Shown one piece after another: positions 1 to 7,703 of a stretch of DNA of 8,345 bases. Source of the DNA: Bacteroidota bacterium (lineage in GTDB: Bacteria; Bacteroidota; Bacteroidia; Bacteroidales; WCHB1-69); the NCBI GenBank assembly GCA_023459435.1, contig JAEWUL010000111.1, positions 1-8,345 of the forward strand. The letters run 5' to 3'. The position numbers and the translations under genes are program-made. Within the stretch, counting starts at the first letter, position 1, and every line of letters begins with the position of its first letter. The notes under the pieces are model-generated. The model did not search any database and had not been told where the DNA came from. It saw only the letters and a program-made list of their open reading frames with translations.

Positions 1-1
1 A

Positions 2-139
2 ATTTTACTATTGTTTCCTGCTATCTCAATATATGGACAAACTAAACATTTTAATGATAAGGATGGAAATCCAATGTTTTTTTCCACAATAGATACCGTT
101 TTATATTTTGATTTTACAGAGAATTGTCACCTAGTATGA
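2..139 (+). CDS. 5' fragment of the S8 protease gene (signal peptide), out of frame with the rest
   Basis: This reading frame is open from the left edge to a TGA at 137-139. It starts with a hydrophobic stretch (ILLLFPAISIYG) followed by QTK, which looks like the end of a Sec signal peptide cut just before Gln at about position 38, a common pattern in Bacteroidota exported proteins. The next residues (HFNDKDGNP, then STIDTVLYFDF) resemble the start of a mature secreted protein. The fragment ends exactly where the large protease frame opens, and that frame has no signal peptide of its own. I infer that both are one gene split by a -1 shift. If one T is added to the T run at 112-115, the reading continues from YFDF into YRELSPSMK of the downstream frame. 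The initiation codon is outside the window. It could also be the tail of a separate gene, but the perfect junction argues against this. Confidence 0.6.
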   Translation: MLLLFPAISIYGQTKHFNDKDGNPMFFSTIDTVLYFDFTENCHLV

Positions 140-3100
140 AGACATTTTTCCTTGATACTATTGCATGTGCAATAATAAAAATTGATACAATTGAAAATTT
201 TAGATTTAGAATTGTGTTTTCCAATAATAATAAAAATGATTTATTGTCAATTTTTCAAACAAATAATGTAATTAAATCATATTCTTTTGAATATTTAAAT
301 CAACAAAATAAAAAACATTGGACTTCAGGAGAAGTTATAGTAATTCTTAAAAATGAATTAAATATTGACTCTATATTAATTCAACAAAACATTGATTTTA
401 TTCAGATTAAAAGAAATTCAATATTTACTAATTACTTCACAATCCTTTTAACTAATAATTCTGATCCATTTTTAATCTCAAATCAACTTTATTCAACTAC
501 ATTATTTGAAATAGTCTCTCCAAATTTTTTTTATGAAATAAATTTTTCTGACTATAATGATAATCCACACTTTTTAACTCAATACTATTTAAATGACTAC
601 GATGTAGGATTTAATAATGGTATTAATGCAAAAAATGCATGGGAGATTTCTACTGGAACACCAAATCTCAAAATTGCTGTTTTAGACGGTGGAGTGATAT
701 TAAATCATGAAGATCTCGTTGATAATTTAATTCATGGACATGATGCAACAGTTGAACAATATATTGATCCCGATTTACATGGAGGCCCTTCATTTGGTGA
801 TGAACATGGAACAGAAGTTGCAGGAGTAATTGTTGCATCTAATAACAATATTGGAATTGTAGGAATTGCACATACTTCTAAAGTATTTCCCATTAGAATT
901 GGAAAACCAATAATCGATAATGATATGGGAAGTTGGTACACAAAAGATAGTTGGATTATAGCGGGGTTAGAAGCAGCTATATCTAACGATTGTTCTGTAA
1001 TTAATTGTTCGTTTCATCATGATGAGTCGATAGCAATAAATAATGCAATTGATTCTGTTAGTATAGCGAGAAATGGTAAAGGAATTCCAATCGTTTGTGC
1101 TAGTGGTAATGCGCCTAATGGAGAAAACGGAGATTCTGAGAATTTACCGTACTTAGGACATTCTGTTAATTATCCAGCAATTCATGAATATACAATTGCA
1201 GTTGGAGGTATAAAACAAAGTTCTCAATTTGAACTTGATTTTAATTTTGGTAAAGGATTAGATTTAATTGCTCCAGCAACAGAAATTAGAACATCCAGTC
1301 ATAATTGGACATCTAATGTAAACAACTACATTGATAAAGACGGAACTTCATTTTCTGCTCCAATGGTTACAGCAACCATTGCATTAATGCTTAGTGTTAA
1401 TTCTAATTTAACAAATACACAAATTAATGAAATTTTATTCACAACTACATCCAAAATTCCTTGTGCATATAGTGGAGATTATAATACAACTGAACAAAGA
1501 CAATATGGGACATGGACTTGGACCACTGGATATGGTCTGCTAAATACACATGCAGCTGTTTTTGAATCTGCATTTTACGGGATCCCAATGATAATCTCAG
1601 GGCCTTCTGAAATTGAACTCTGTAATGAAACAATTATTTCAATCTCTGAATTTGATATTCCTGAATGGGTTGATAGTATAAATTGGATTATGGGTTATAA
1701 TGTATTGTTAATTGAACAGATTAGCCCATTTTCTATCAAAGTAAAAGCGGTTGGTGTAGGGAATGCTGGTGTTTCATTTAATATTGTTCATAGGGATTAT
1801 ACAAAAACAATTAAAAAATGTTTTATTGTAACTTCTTCTGAGAATAATATTTATAACTCTTATGAATTTGAAGGTGTTCAAAGTATTTCAAGTAACGCAT
1901 TGATTTCCGGTAAAAATATTGTAAAAACAAATTCTACTTTAACGATATCTGCACAAGTTCAGTGTACCCCAAATGCTTCCATTATTGTAGAACCCGGTGG
2001 AAAACTAATTATCAATAATGGGGTGTTAAATAACTATTGTGCTGATTTTCCGTGGCAAGGGATTGTTGTTGAAGGAAATTCGAATAGTTCACAAGTGGGT
2101 TTTAGCCCTAATCAAGGATCATTAACCATGAATAATGGTACCATTTCCAATGCTAAATTTGGAATCATGGTCGGTGATGTACTAACTAATACTAAATCAG
2201 GTGGTATAATAACACTTACAAACTCCTATTTTTACAATAATAGGATATCTATCTATATGGCTCCTTATAAAAATATGTTTAACAATGGTGAATTAAGAAA
2301 TAGATCTACTATAACAAATTGTAATTTTATAGTAAATAATGATTTCTATGTTGAACAAACTAACTTTTTTTGCCATGTCTATTTGAATGATATTAATGGT
2401 TTGATTTTCAACGGTTGTACATTTATTTCAACTATGACAATTCCTCAAAACTCGCCAACCTTCATTTCATTTCCAAAAACAGGTATAAGATCATTTAATT
2501 CAGGGTTTACAGTAAGACCAACTTGTAGTACATCTTTTTATTTAGGTGAAGTTTGCCCAAATGAAAACATTACTTCAAATTCAACTTTTTCCGGGTTGGA
2601 TTATGGTATAGTGGCCAGTAGTAGTGGAAATTTAAAAAAAATAGAGATAAATTCAACCCATTTTTTGAAAAATGATTATGGAATTTATATAAATGGAGTA
2701 AATAATCCTAAATTAGTTAAAAATGAATTTTCAGTTGGGAAAGACAACCTCAATATTACAAGTAGACCTGTTGGAATATATTTACAAAACTCTACAGGGT
2801 TTAGAATTGAAGATAACGAGTTTACCAATAATTCAGAATCAAATTTAGATAAAATTGGATTAATTATTAAAAACAGTGGAAAAGATAATAATCAAGTTTA
2901 TAAAAATTCTTTCTTTGAACTAACGATTGGACAAATCTTTGATGGATTAAACTATTCTGCATTATACCCATTTGAAGGGTTGGTTAGTTTATGTAACGTG
3001 AACAGTGATAATAAAGATCATGATTTTTGGGTTCGTAAAATAGATGGGTACAATTATAATGGAATCAATCAATTTCAAGGAGGGGTTATTAATGCAGAAA

Positions 3101-4434
3101 TTGTAGCTGCAGGGAATAAATTCCCAAGTACTTCGTCTGTTGATTATCAATACAATAACGAAGCAAACTTTTTATATTATTTGTATAATCCCAATAATCC
3201 AGATGAAGAATTAACAAGTTATTCAACATCAAATACTATATTACCAGTGCCTGGATCTGAAAATTACTGTCCATCAAAAATCAATGGTTTAAATATTCAA
3301 ACGATACAATCTGAATTAACTAATATAAACTTTAATTATGGAAATCTCAAATACAACTACAACCAACTCATAGATGCTGGGAATACTCCAGAATTGATTA
3401 GATTAATTCAAGATGTATGGTCTGAAGATATTTGGAAATTAAGAGCTGAATTATTAGGTAAATCCCCATATTTGTCACAAGAGGCAATAATTTCTGTTGC
3501 ACAAGAGAATCTCCTGCCCCCTGCATTACTTTTAGAGATCTGTATAGCTAATCCTGATGCTACAAGAGATCAAGGATTTTTAGATATACTTAGATATGGA
3601 ATACCAACTCCGCTTCCTGAATATATGATTAATTTAATTATTGCAAGTTGGGATGTGAAAACGTTGAGAACAGAGATGGAAGAGCAACTCTCAGCATTTA
3701 AAACGTATAGAGATGAATATCAAACTTATAAGACAGAAATATTATTCTCCGATACTATTTATAACTATACTGATATCATCAACCATTTAGAAACTAGAGG
3801 CTCTTACAGTGATTATTTATCTATGGCAGAAATCGCAATTAATCAGGATGATTATGCTCAAGCAAATCTATATTTGGACATTCTGGAAAATAATAATGGT
3901 AAACTATCTGAAGAGGAATCTGCAGAGGTAGAAAGTTATAGAGATTATATTACTATCCGAGAATCCATTTTCTTAGACACTACATCTATCTATAATCTCG
4001 ATAGTACTCAAATTGCGTCTTTGGAAACGTATGCATCTTCCAATAACTACAGAGGAGCCATTTTAGCTAGAAATATATTATGTTTCTTGTATGATATTTG
4101 CATCGATGATGTTTCTGCTCCACCTAAAATGTTAAGAGTAGGATCCAACTCAAATTCAGGCAAAAACACTACTCCTTACATTGCATCTGTTAAAGTGCTA
4201 CCAAATCCTGCCAATAGTTATGTTTCCTTTATTTGGGATATGAAATCGTATGATCAACCAGCTATTTTATACATTTATGACCAAACTGGCAAAATTGTTA
4301 TGACCAAAAAGATAGAAAATACCCAAGGTCAATGGATTTGGGATTTGAAAAATACACCAAGTGGAGTATATGTTTACACTTTAAAATCTGATCAATTGAT
4401 CCTCTTTTCTGGAAAAGTGATTGTGAACAAATAA
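124..4434 (+). CDS. Secreted S8 (subtilisin-like) serine peptidase with beta-helix region and T9SS sorting domain
   Basis: Numbered from the TTG at 124, the product has 1436 residues. Residues 1-150 form a prodomain-like N-terminal region ending in a typical NPHFLTQYYLND segment. The S8 catalytic domain spans about 160-480: Asp188 in AVLDGG, His228 in EHGTEVAG, oxyanion Asn329 in ASGNAP and Ser409 in GTSFSAPM, so the triad is intact. An Ig-like stretch follows (about 485-572), then an Asn-rich parallel beta-helix-like region (about 580-1000, with phrases such as DYGIYING and PVGIYLQNS), then a mostly helical module (about 1065-1335). Residues 1349-1436 are a T9SS type A sorting domain (VLPNPA, YDQTGKIV, PSGVYVYTL), normally removed after outer-membrane export while the protein is attached to the surface or released. 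The substrate is unknown. An ATG at 136 is an alternative in-frame start, but neither codon is likely to be the true one: the signal peptide is encoded just upstream in another frame. The gene is visibly more AT- and Asn-rich than its neighbours. It is either frameshifted by mutation or sequencing error, or depends on ribosomal slippage. Confidence 0.88.
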   Translation: MSPSMKTFFLDTIACAIIKIDTIENFRFRIVFSNNNKNDLLSIFQTNNVIKSYSFEYLNQQNKKHWTSGEVIVILKNELNIDSILIQQNIDFIQIKRNSIFTNYFTILLTNNSDPFLISNQLYSTTLFEIVSPNFFYEINFSDYNDNPHFLTQYYLNDYDVGFNNGINAKNAWEISTGTPNLKIAVLDGGVILNHEDLVDNLIHGHDATVEQYIDPDLHGGPSFGDEHGTEVAGVIVASNNNIGIVGIAHTSKVFPIRIGKPIIDNDMGSWYTKDSWIIAGLEAAISNDCSVINCSFHHDESIAINNAIDSVSIARNGKGIPIVCASGNAPNGENGDSENLPYLGHSVNYPAIHEYTIAVGGIKQSSQFELDFNFGKGLDLIAPATEIRTSSHNWTSNVNNYIDKDGTSFSAPMVTATIALMLSVNSNLTNTQINEILFTTTSKIPCAYSGDYNTTEQRQYGTWTWTTGYGLLNTHAAVFESAFYGIPMIISGPSEIELCNETIISISEFDIPEWVDSINWIMGYNVLLIEQISPFSIKVKAVGVGNAGVSFNIVHRDYTKTIKKCFIVTSSENNIYNSYEFEGVQSISSNALISGKNIVKTNSTLTISAQVQCTPNASIIVEPGGKLIINNGVLNNYCADFPWQGIVVEGNSNSSQVGFSPNQGSLTMNNGTISNAKFGIMVGDVLTNTKSGGIITLTNSYFYNNRISIYMAPYKNMFNNGELRNRSTITNCNFIVNNDFYVEQTNFFCHVYLNDINGLIFNGCTFISTMTIPQNSPTFISFPKTGIRSFNSGFTVRPTCSTSFYLGEVCPNENITSNSTFSGLDYGIVASSSGNLKKIEINSTHFLKNDYGIYINGVNNPKLVKNEFSVGKDNLNITSRPVGIYLQNSTGFRIEDNEFTNNSESNLDKIGLIIKNSGKDNNQVYKNSFFELTIGQIFDGLNYSALYPFEGLVSLCNVNSDNKDHDFWVRKIDGYNYNGINQFQGGVINAEIVAAGNKFPSTSSVDYQYNNEANFLYYLYNPNNPDEELTSYSTSNTILPVPGSENYCPSKINGLNIQTIQSELTNINFNYGNLKYNYNQLIDAGNTPELIRLIQDVWSEDIWKLRAELLGKSPYLSQEAIISVAQENLLPPALLLEICIANPDATRDQGFLDILRYGIPTPLPEYMINLIIASWDVKTLRTEMEEQLSAFKTYRDEYQTYKTEILFSDTIYNYTDIINHLETRGSYSDYLSMAEIAINQDDYAQANLYLDILENNNGKLSEEESAEVESYRDYITIRESIFLDTTSIYNLDSTQIASLETYASSNNYRGAILARNILCFLYDICIDDVSAPPKMLRVGSNSNSGKNTTPYIASVKVLPNPANSYVSFIWDMKSYDQPAILYIYDQTGKIVMTKKIENTQGQWIWDLKNTPSGVYVYTLKSDQLILFSGKVIVNK

Positions 4435-4440
4435 ATTTTG

Positions 4441-4467
4441 AAGGTCGGGTTTTGCCCGACCTTTTTT
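4441..4467 (+). terminator. Rho-independent terminator of the protease gene
   Basis: It begins 7 bp after the protease stop codon. A perfect 7-bp GC-rich stem (GGTCGGG at 4443-4449, CCCGACC at 4455-4461) encloses a 5-nt loop and extends by two A-T pairs. A run of six T (4462-4467) follows on the + strand. The other strand has only a weak T tract beyond the stem, so the terminator serves mainly the protease transcript. Confidence 0.9.
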
Positions 4468-4501
4468 AATATTGGAACGATGATGCAACGGATGCTTCGC
4501 C

Positions 4502-4558
4502 ATACGGATAAAAACAGATCCGTATAAATCCGCGATTGAAAATCCGCGTCATCCGCGT
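4502..4558. repeat. Iterated ATCCGCG units with an 8-bp inverted repeat
   Basis: Four related octamers lie close together: ATCCGTAT (4518-4525), ATCCGCGA (4528-4535), ATCCGCGT (4542-4549) and ATCCGCGT (4551-4558). The first is also the right arm of a perfect inverted repeat with ATACGGAT (4502-4509) around an 8-nt A-rich loop. Such ATCCG(C/T)G-iterated spacers are, from memory, a recurrent kind of intergenic repeat in bacterial genomes. Copy number cannot be tested here. The short open frames that cross it look spurious. Confidence 0.55.
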
Positions 4559-4593
4559 TAAATTTTTTTTTTGCAATTAACAATAATCCAACA

Positions 4594-4657
4594 AAATGCC
4601 AACGAGCACATGAGCATACGAAGCCTTGCATTAGGGCGGAGCTGGAATGCCCAAAAA
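4594..4657. repeat. Possible second intergenic repeat segment with small inverted repeats
   Basis: Just downstream of the comEC stop (reading leftward) is a patch less AT-rich than its surroundings. It carries AATGC (4595-4599), GCATT (4628-4632) and AATGC (4646-4650), plus a GGGC/GCCC pair (4634-4637 and 4649-4652) flanking 11 nt and followed by an A run. Read on the - strand, a T run comes before the hairpin, so it is not a normal terminator for comEC. It may belong to the same interspersed element as the ATCCGCG units. No gene is visible in the whole 4468-4668 spacer. Confidence 0.35.
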
Positions 4658-4668
4658 AAGACTAGAGA

Positions 4669-6720
4669 CTAATGATAAGGAATCTTTAAAAATCCATTTT
4701 TCCTTACAGAGTAATAGTTTATATTGTTTTTTTCACAATAATCGAGCCATCTCTCCTCTTGATAAACAGGTATCTGTTCATCCCAAATGAGTTGACGAAA
4801 AGATACTCTTTGTACGAGATCCGTTAGATCAATATTTTTATTCATCAAGAAGATGTAATCCACTTTAAGGCACTCATATCTTTTCCAGTTTTGATCTTTT
4901 ACAAGGAGTATTTTTTTATTCCTGAATAAAACCATATCCCCCTTTTTGTAAAAATCCCCAATAATCGTGTCTTGATTTAAATTTAAAAAGTGAGGGTTTA
5001 TTTTTTCCTTGATCATATAATTTTGAATCGAAAAACGATATAATGGATGGGTATGATCCGTGATCGAATCGGAAAGGATAATCCCAAATCCCTGATCCCG
5101 AAACAAAAGGGCTGGTGTTTTAGATGTTGCGAAAATGATAGATTCAGTTTTTTTTCTGGATTGTTGTATGTCAATGGTATAGCTGATCCAAAACATCAAT
5201 AATGTGAGTAAAGCTGTTTGGAGAGCTCGATTGTTCTTGTTTCTTAAAGCGATAAAAATGAGAATGATACACAAGTAAAGCATCAACATCTGTGTTATCG
5301 AGATCGATAGATTTTCTGTCACAGCTCCAGGGAGCTGCTGTATAAATTCTATGATGTGATTCATCCAGCTGATTAATAACTGTAGTAACTTCGCTAAAAG
5401 TGTACAAATAAGAGGAATAAAACTAACGGCTAACACGGCAATTCCACAAACCATAATACAAAAAGAGAGAAAAATTACCATAAGATTGGCTAATAAAAAG
5501 TAGTTGGGAAACTGGTGGAAATAAAAGATAGAGATCGGAAATGTGGCCAGTTGAGCAGCAATAGAAACGCTACATAATGACCAGACATAGTTTCCCATTT
5601 TTGTTTTGGGCTGATATAGTGATTCGATTGGTTTTTGAAAAAAAACGATTCCGAAAACAGCAAGATAACTTAACTGAAATCCAACATCAAAAATCAATAA
5701 TGGATTAATCAACAAAAGGATAAAAAGAGAGGCATACAGACTTTGATAAATGTTTGTTTTTCGGTGAAGCATCGCTCCGGTTAAAACAAAAGTGAACATG
5801 GAGGCAGATCTGATCACGGAAGGGGAGAGTCCCGTAATGGTTGCATAGAGCCATACCGAGAGAAAAAGGATCCCCGTTTTCAAATAACGGGTTTTTTTAT
5901 TCCATCCCAAAGGGATAAGCAGATGGTTTAAAATCATAAAAATGATACCAACATGCATCCCAGATACTGATAAAATATGGCTAACTCCAGCATTACTATA
6001 TGTAGACTTCAGTTCTGGTTCCATCGTATCATCATTACCGAGAAGGATCGCTGCTGCTACCTGATATTCTTTCCCAGAAAGACCATATTGTACAAAAATT
6101 TGGGATAATTTTTGTTGTACCTGATAAGCCCAATATTTGATGTTGAATGATCTATTGTAGTCAACCCAAAGCCATTGATCTGTTGAAACATACGCTGTAT
6201 AAATAATTTTTTTCCTTTTCATATATTCCCTATAATTAAAGGAGGCCGGATTTTGGGGAGGGTCAATGGTTTTTAAAAGGAGATCTATCCGGATGATGTC
6301 ACCGGGTTTCAATTGAAGAGCCATAGAGTCTTTTTGAATATACAGTAAAATTTTCTGCCCGTTATTTTGAACGATTGTTTTCACACTTTTCGCTCTTTCA
6401 AAAACAGGTTCAATAATTTCAACGTTTATCTTCTTCCTTTCTTGATGAATGGATAAGATTCGAGAGGAAAAAAAAGAATAATGGAAAGTAGTGAAGAGAT
6501 AACCTGCCAAAAAGAAGAAACAGATCAAAGAGAAGAAAACGGTTTTTTGTCCTAGGAAAGATGTTTTTTTTCTGTTAAAAATGGCGAGAAAGAACAAAAA
6601 AAACTGAAAATAAAAGAGGTAAAAAGCTAATTTTGGATCGAAATGGGTATAATATCCTCCAAAAATCCCGAGAATGAAAGGGATCAATATTTTCAGAACG
6701 GGGAAGTTATTCAAGAACAT
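4669..6720 (-). CDS. comEC: ComEC/Rec2 family DNA-uptake channel protein
   Basis: The 683-residue inner-membrane protein belongs to the family that moves single-stranded DNA into the cytoplasm during natural transformation. Residues 1-85 contain N-terminal membrane helices. Residues about 95-190 form a DUF4131-type domain with the usual [16 protein letters not shown] phrase. The Competence domain (about 217-490) carries the hallmark [14 protein letters not shown] and [17 protein letters not shown] (226-260), then [14 protein letters not shown] (345-358) and [16 protein letters not shown] (390-405). The last 165 residues are soluble and lack the HxHxDH metal-binding motif of the metallo-beta-lactamase-like domain found in longer ComEC proteins; this shorter form is common in Bacteroidota as far as I recall. 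I chose the ATG at 6718-6720 because [19 protein letters not shown] is a typical ComEC N-terminus; the frame stays open upstream to 6969, but that part overlaps smpB. The gene is divergent from smpB. Whether the host is naturally competent cannot be told. Confidence 0.92.
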   Translation of the reverse strand: MFLNNFPVLKILIPFILGIFGGYYTHFDPKLAFYLFYFQFFLFFLAIFNRKKTSFLGQKTVFFSLICFFFLAGYLFTTFHYSFFSSRILSIHQERKKINVEIIEPVFERAKSVKTIVQNNGQKILLYIQKDSMALQLKPGDIIRIDLLLKTIDPPQNPASFNYREYMKRKKIIYTAYVSTDQWLWVDYNRSFNIKYWAYQVQQKLSQIFVQYGLSGKEYQVAAAILLGNDDTMEPELKSTYSNAGVSHILSVSGMHVGIIFMILNHLLIPLGWNKKTRYLKTGILFLSVWLYATITGLSPSVIRSASMFTFVLTGAMLHRKTNIYQSLYASLFILLLINPLLIFDVGFQLSYLAVFGIVFFQKPIESLYQPKTKMGNYVWSLCSVSIAAQLATFPISIFYFHQFPNYFLLANLMVIFLSFCIMVCGIAVLAVSFIPLICTLLAKLLQLLISWMNHIIEFIQQLPGAVTENLSISITQMLMLYLCIILIFIALRNKNNRALQTALLTLLMFWISYTIDIQQSRKKTESIIFATSKTPALLFRDQGFGIILSDSITDHTHPLYRFSIQNYMIKEKINPHFLNLNQDTIIGDFYKKGDMVLFRNKKILLVKDQNWKRYECLKVDYIFLMNKNIDLTDLVQRVSFRQLIWDEQIPVYQEERWLDYCEKNNINYYSVRKNGFLKIPYH

Positions 6721-6736
6721 GGTAGTAGTGTTTTCC

Positions 6737-6744
6737 CAAAAGTA
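6737..6744 (-). promoter_or_regulatory. Putative Bacteroidota -7 box for comEC
   Basis: On the - strand this reads TACTTTTG, an exact match to TAnnTTTG. It lies 16 bp before the comEC ATG, which implies a very short leader. A TTG (- strand, 6760-6762) could act as the -33 element, but its 15-nt spacing is shorter than the usual 19 or so, so the assignment is tentative. Confidence 0.45.
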
Positions 6745-6790
6745 TAAAAAAAATGAACACAACGGAATGAGGAAGATGGATAATATTTTG

Positions 6791-6798
6791 TATTTTTG
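6791..6798 (+). promoter_or_regulatory. Putative Bacteroidota -7 box for smpB-merR
   Basis: TATTTTTG matches TAnnTTTG and lies 25 bp before the smpB ATG, a suitable distance for a transcription start near 6804. No TTG is visible at the expected -33 position. If it is real, it rules out the longer in-frame smpB starts further upstream. Confidence 0.45.
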
Positions 6799-6823
6799 CA
6801 CATTGAATAAGCACGTAACGAAC

Positions 6824-7282
6824 ATGTCAAAAGGGAAACAACAAACTTCCATCTCTATAAAAAACCGGAAAGCCGAGTTTGAATACTTTTTATTGACAAA
6901 ACTAACCGCCGGAATTGTTTTAACAGGAACAGAAATCAAGTCGATCAGAGCCGGGAAAGCGAATATCACAGATTCCTATTGTTCATTTACAAATGGAGAA
7001 TTGTACGTCAACAACATGCATATCACAGAATATGCGAATGGCAGTTATAACAACCATGAACCGAAAAGATCCCGAAAGTTATTATTACAAAAAAAAGAGA
7101 TCAAGAAATTGTTGATAAAACTCAACGAGCGGGGTATGACGATTATACCTACCCTTTTATTCATCAATGAACAGGGGTATGCCAAGTTAGAGATCGCACT
7201 GGCAAAAGGGAAAAAAATGTATGATAAAAGGGAAAGTATCAAAGAAAAAGACAACCGCAGAGCTCGGGATAGGGAGGATTAG
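6824..7282 (+). CDS. smpB: SsrA-binding protein SmpB
   Basis: SmpB binds tmRNA and delivers it to ribosomes stalled on broken mRNAs (trans-translation). The 152-residue product has the usual family length and the conserved blocks in order: NRKAEFEY (14-21), [20 protein letters not shown] (29-48), the [12 protein letters not shown] block (77-88) and the basic tail [20 protein letters not shown] (127-146), which in the family enters the mRNA channel. The ATG at 6824 gives the normal N-terminus; the frame is open further upstream, but that extension runs into the comEC promoter and coding region. The tmRNA gene (ssrA) is not in the window. The stop is 3 bp from the next gene, so the two are probably co-transcribed. 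Confidence 0.97.
   Translation: MSKGKQQTSISIKNRKAEFEYFLLTKLTAGIVLTGTEIKSIRAGKANITDSYCSFTNGELYVNNMHITEYANGSYNNHEPKRSRKLLLQKKEIKKLLIKLNERGMTIIPTLLFINEQGYAKLEIALAKGKKMYDKRESIKEKDNRRARDRED
7272..7278 (+). promoter_or_regulatory. Shine-Dalgarno-like site for the MerR gene
   Basis: GGGAGGA lies inside the last codons of smpB, 7 nt before the ATG at 7286. Strong Shine-Dalgarno sites are rare in Bacteroidota, so it supports 7286 rather than the second in-frame ATG at 7295 and suggests translation from a shared mRNA. It may also be chance within the Arg/Glu-rich smpB tail. Confidence 0.4.
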
Positions 7283-7285
7283 AGT

Positions 7286-7612
7286 ATGGAAGATATGGAA
7301 AAAACCTATTACAGCATCAGTGAAACAGCACGGATGTTTAATGTAAATCCTTCTTTATTAAGGTTTTGGGAGAAGGAATTTGATATGATCAAGCCCTATA
7401 AAAATAAAAAAGGGGGTCGATATTTCACAAAACGGGATATTGAGATCATCCGTACCATCTATCACCTTACTAAAGAGAAGGGGTACACTTTGCAAGGAGC
7501 GAAAGAAGCGTTGAAAGGGGATAAATTTGTAGATCAGTTGTCAAAAGCCGATTTGATCCAGACACTAAAGAATATCAAAGCGTTTCTGGTTGAGATTAAG
7601 GAGGAGTTGTAG
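7286..7612 (+). CDS. Small MerR-family DNA-binding regulator
   Basis: The 108-residue protein consists almost wholly of a MerR-type winged helix-turn-helix: YYSISETARMFNVNPSLLRF (8-27) is the HTH, GGRYFTKRDIEIIRTIYHL (43-61) the wing and following helix, and the YTLQGAKEAL helix (67-76) completes the domain. A short helical tail (about 80-108) could mediate dimerisation. There is no C-terminal effector domain and no Cys pattern for metal or redox sensing, so the signal is unknown. Family members bind operator DNA as dimers and usually alter promoter spacing. It follows smpB by 3 bp and probably shares its transcript. Its targets cannot be deduced from position; the nearest promoter region is the comEC/smpB divergent spacer. 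Confidence 0.9.
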   Translation: MEDMEKTYYSISETARMFNVNPSLLRFWEKEFDMIKPYKNKKGGRYFTKRDIEIIRTIYHLTKEKGYTLQGAKEALKGDKFVDQLSKADLIQTLKNIKAFLVEIKEEL

Positions 7613-7638
7613 AGATCAATCATTCATTTTTCATATGT

Positions 7639-7680
7639 TTCGGCGCAAGTGCGCAGGGAGGCCACAAGGCGAGGCGGAAA
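7639..7680. repeat. GC-rich patch in the convergent spacer
   Basis: Between the stop codons of the MerR gene and the permease gene lies a patch clearly richer in G and C than the flanks. It has a GCGC-AAGT-GCGC inverted repeat (7643-7654) and a GCC/GGC pair (7661-7670). There is no T run after either hairpin, so it is not a clear terminator. It may be an interspersed repeat remnant. Confidence 0.3.
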
Positions 7681-7703
7681 AGGGGAATATTCAAACCAAA
7701 TAT

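Noticed and set aside
732..941. Antisense open frame inside the S8 catalytic domain
   Set aside because: It overlaps strongly conserved protease codons (His228 region) and has no recognisable product. The same holds for antisense frames at 1445-1633, 5171-5407 and 7045-7254.
4392..4631. Open frame of 79 codons on the - strand across the terminator and repeat
   Set aside because: It runs through the rho-independent terminator and the ATCCGCG repeat units, and its product resembles the spurious translations such repeats give. No start context or domain supports it.
4653..4668. T run after the comEC stop as its terminator
   Set aside because: On the - strand the T run (4653-4659) has no GC-rich stem before it; the GGGC/GCCC hairpin lies after it, the wrong order for rho-independent termination.
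6674..6823. N-terminal extension of smpB by 50 codons
   Set aside because: It overlaps the comEC 5' end and both putative promoters. SmpB homologues start at the equivalent of 6824 and are about 150 residues long.
6721..6969. N-terminal extension of comEC by 83 codons
   Set aside because: It overlaps the smpB coding region on the other strand and has no ComEC-like sequence; the family-typical N-terminus begins at 6720.
7613..7703. tRNA, tmRNA or other structured RNA near smpB
   Set aside because: No cloverleaf, T-loop motif or tmRNA-like ends could be seen in this spacer or in 6721-6823.
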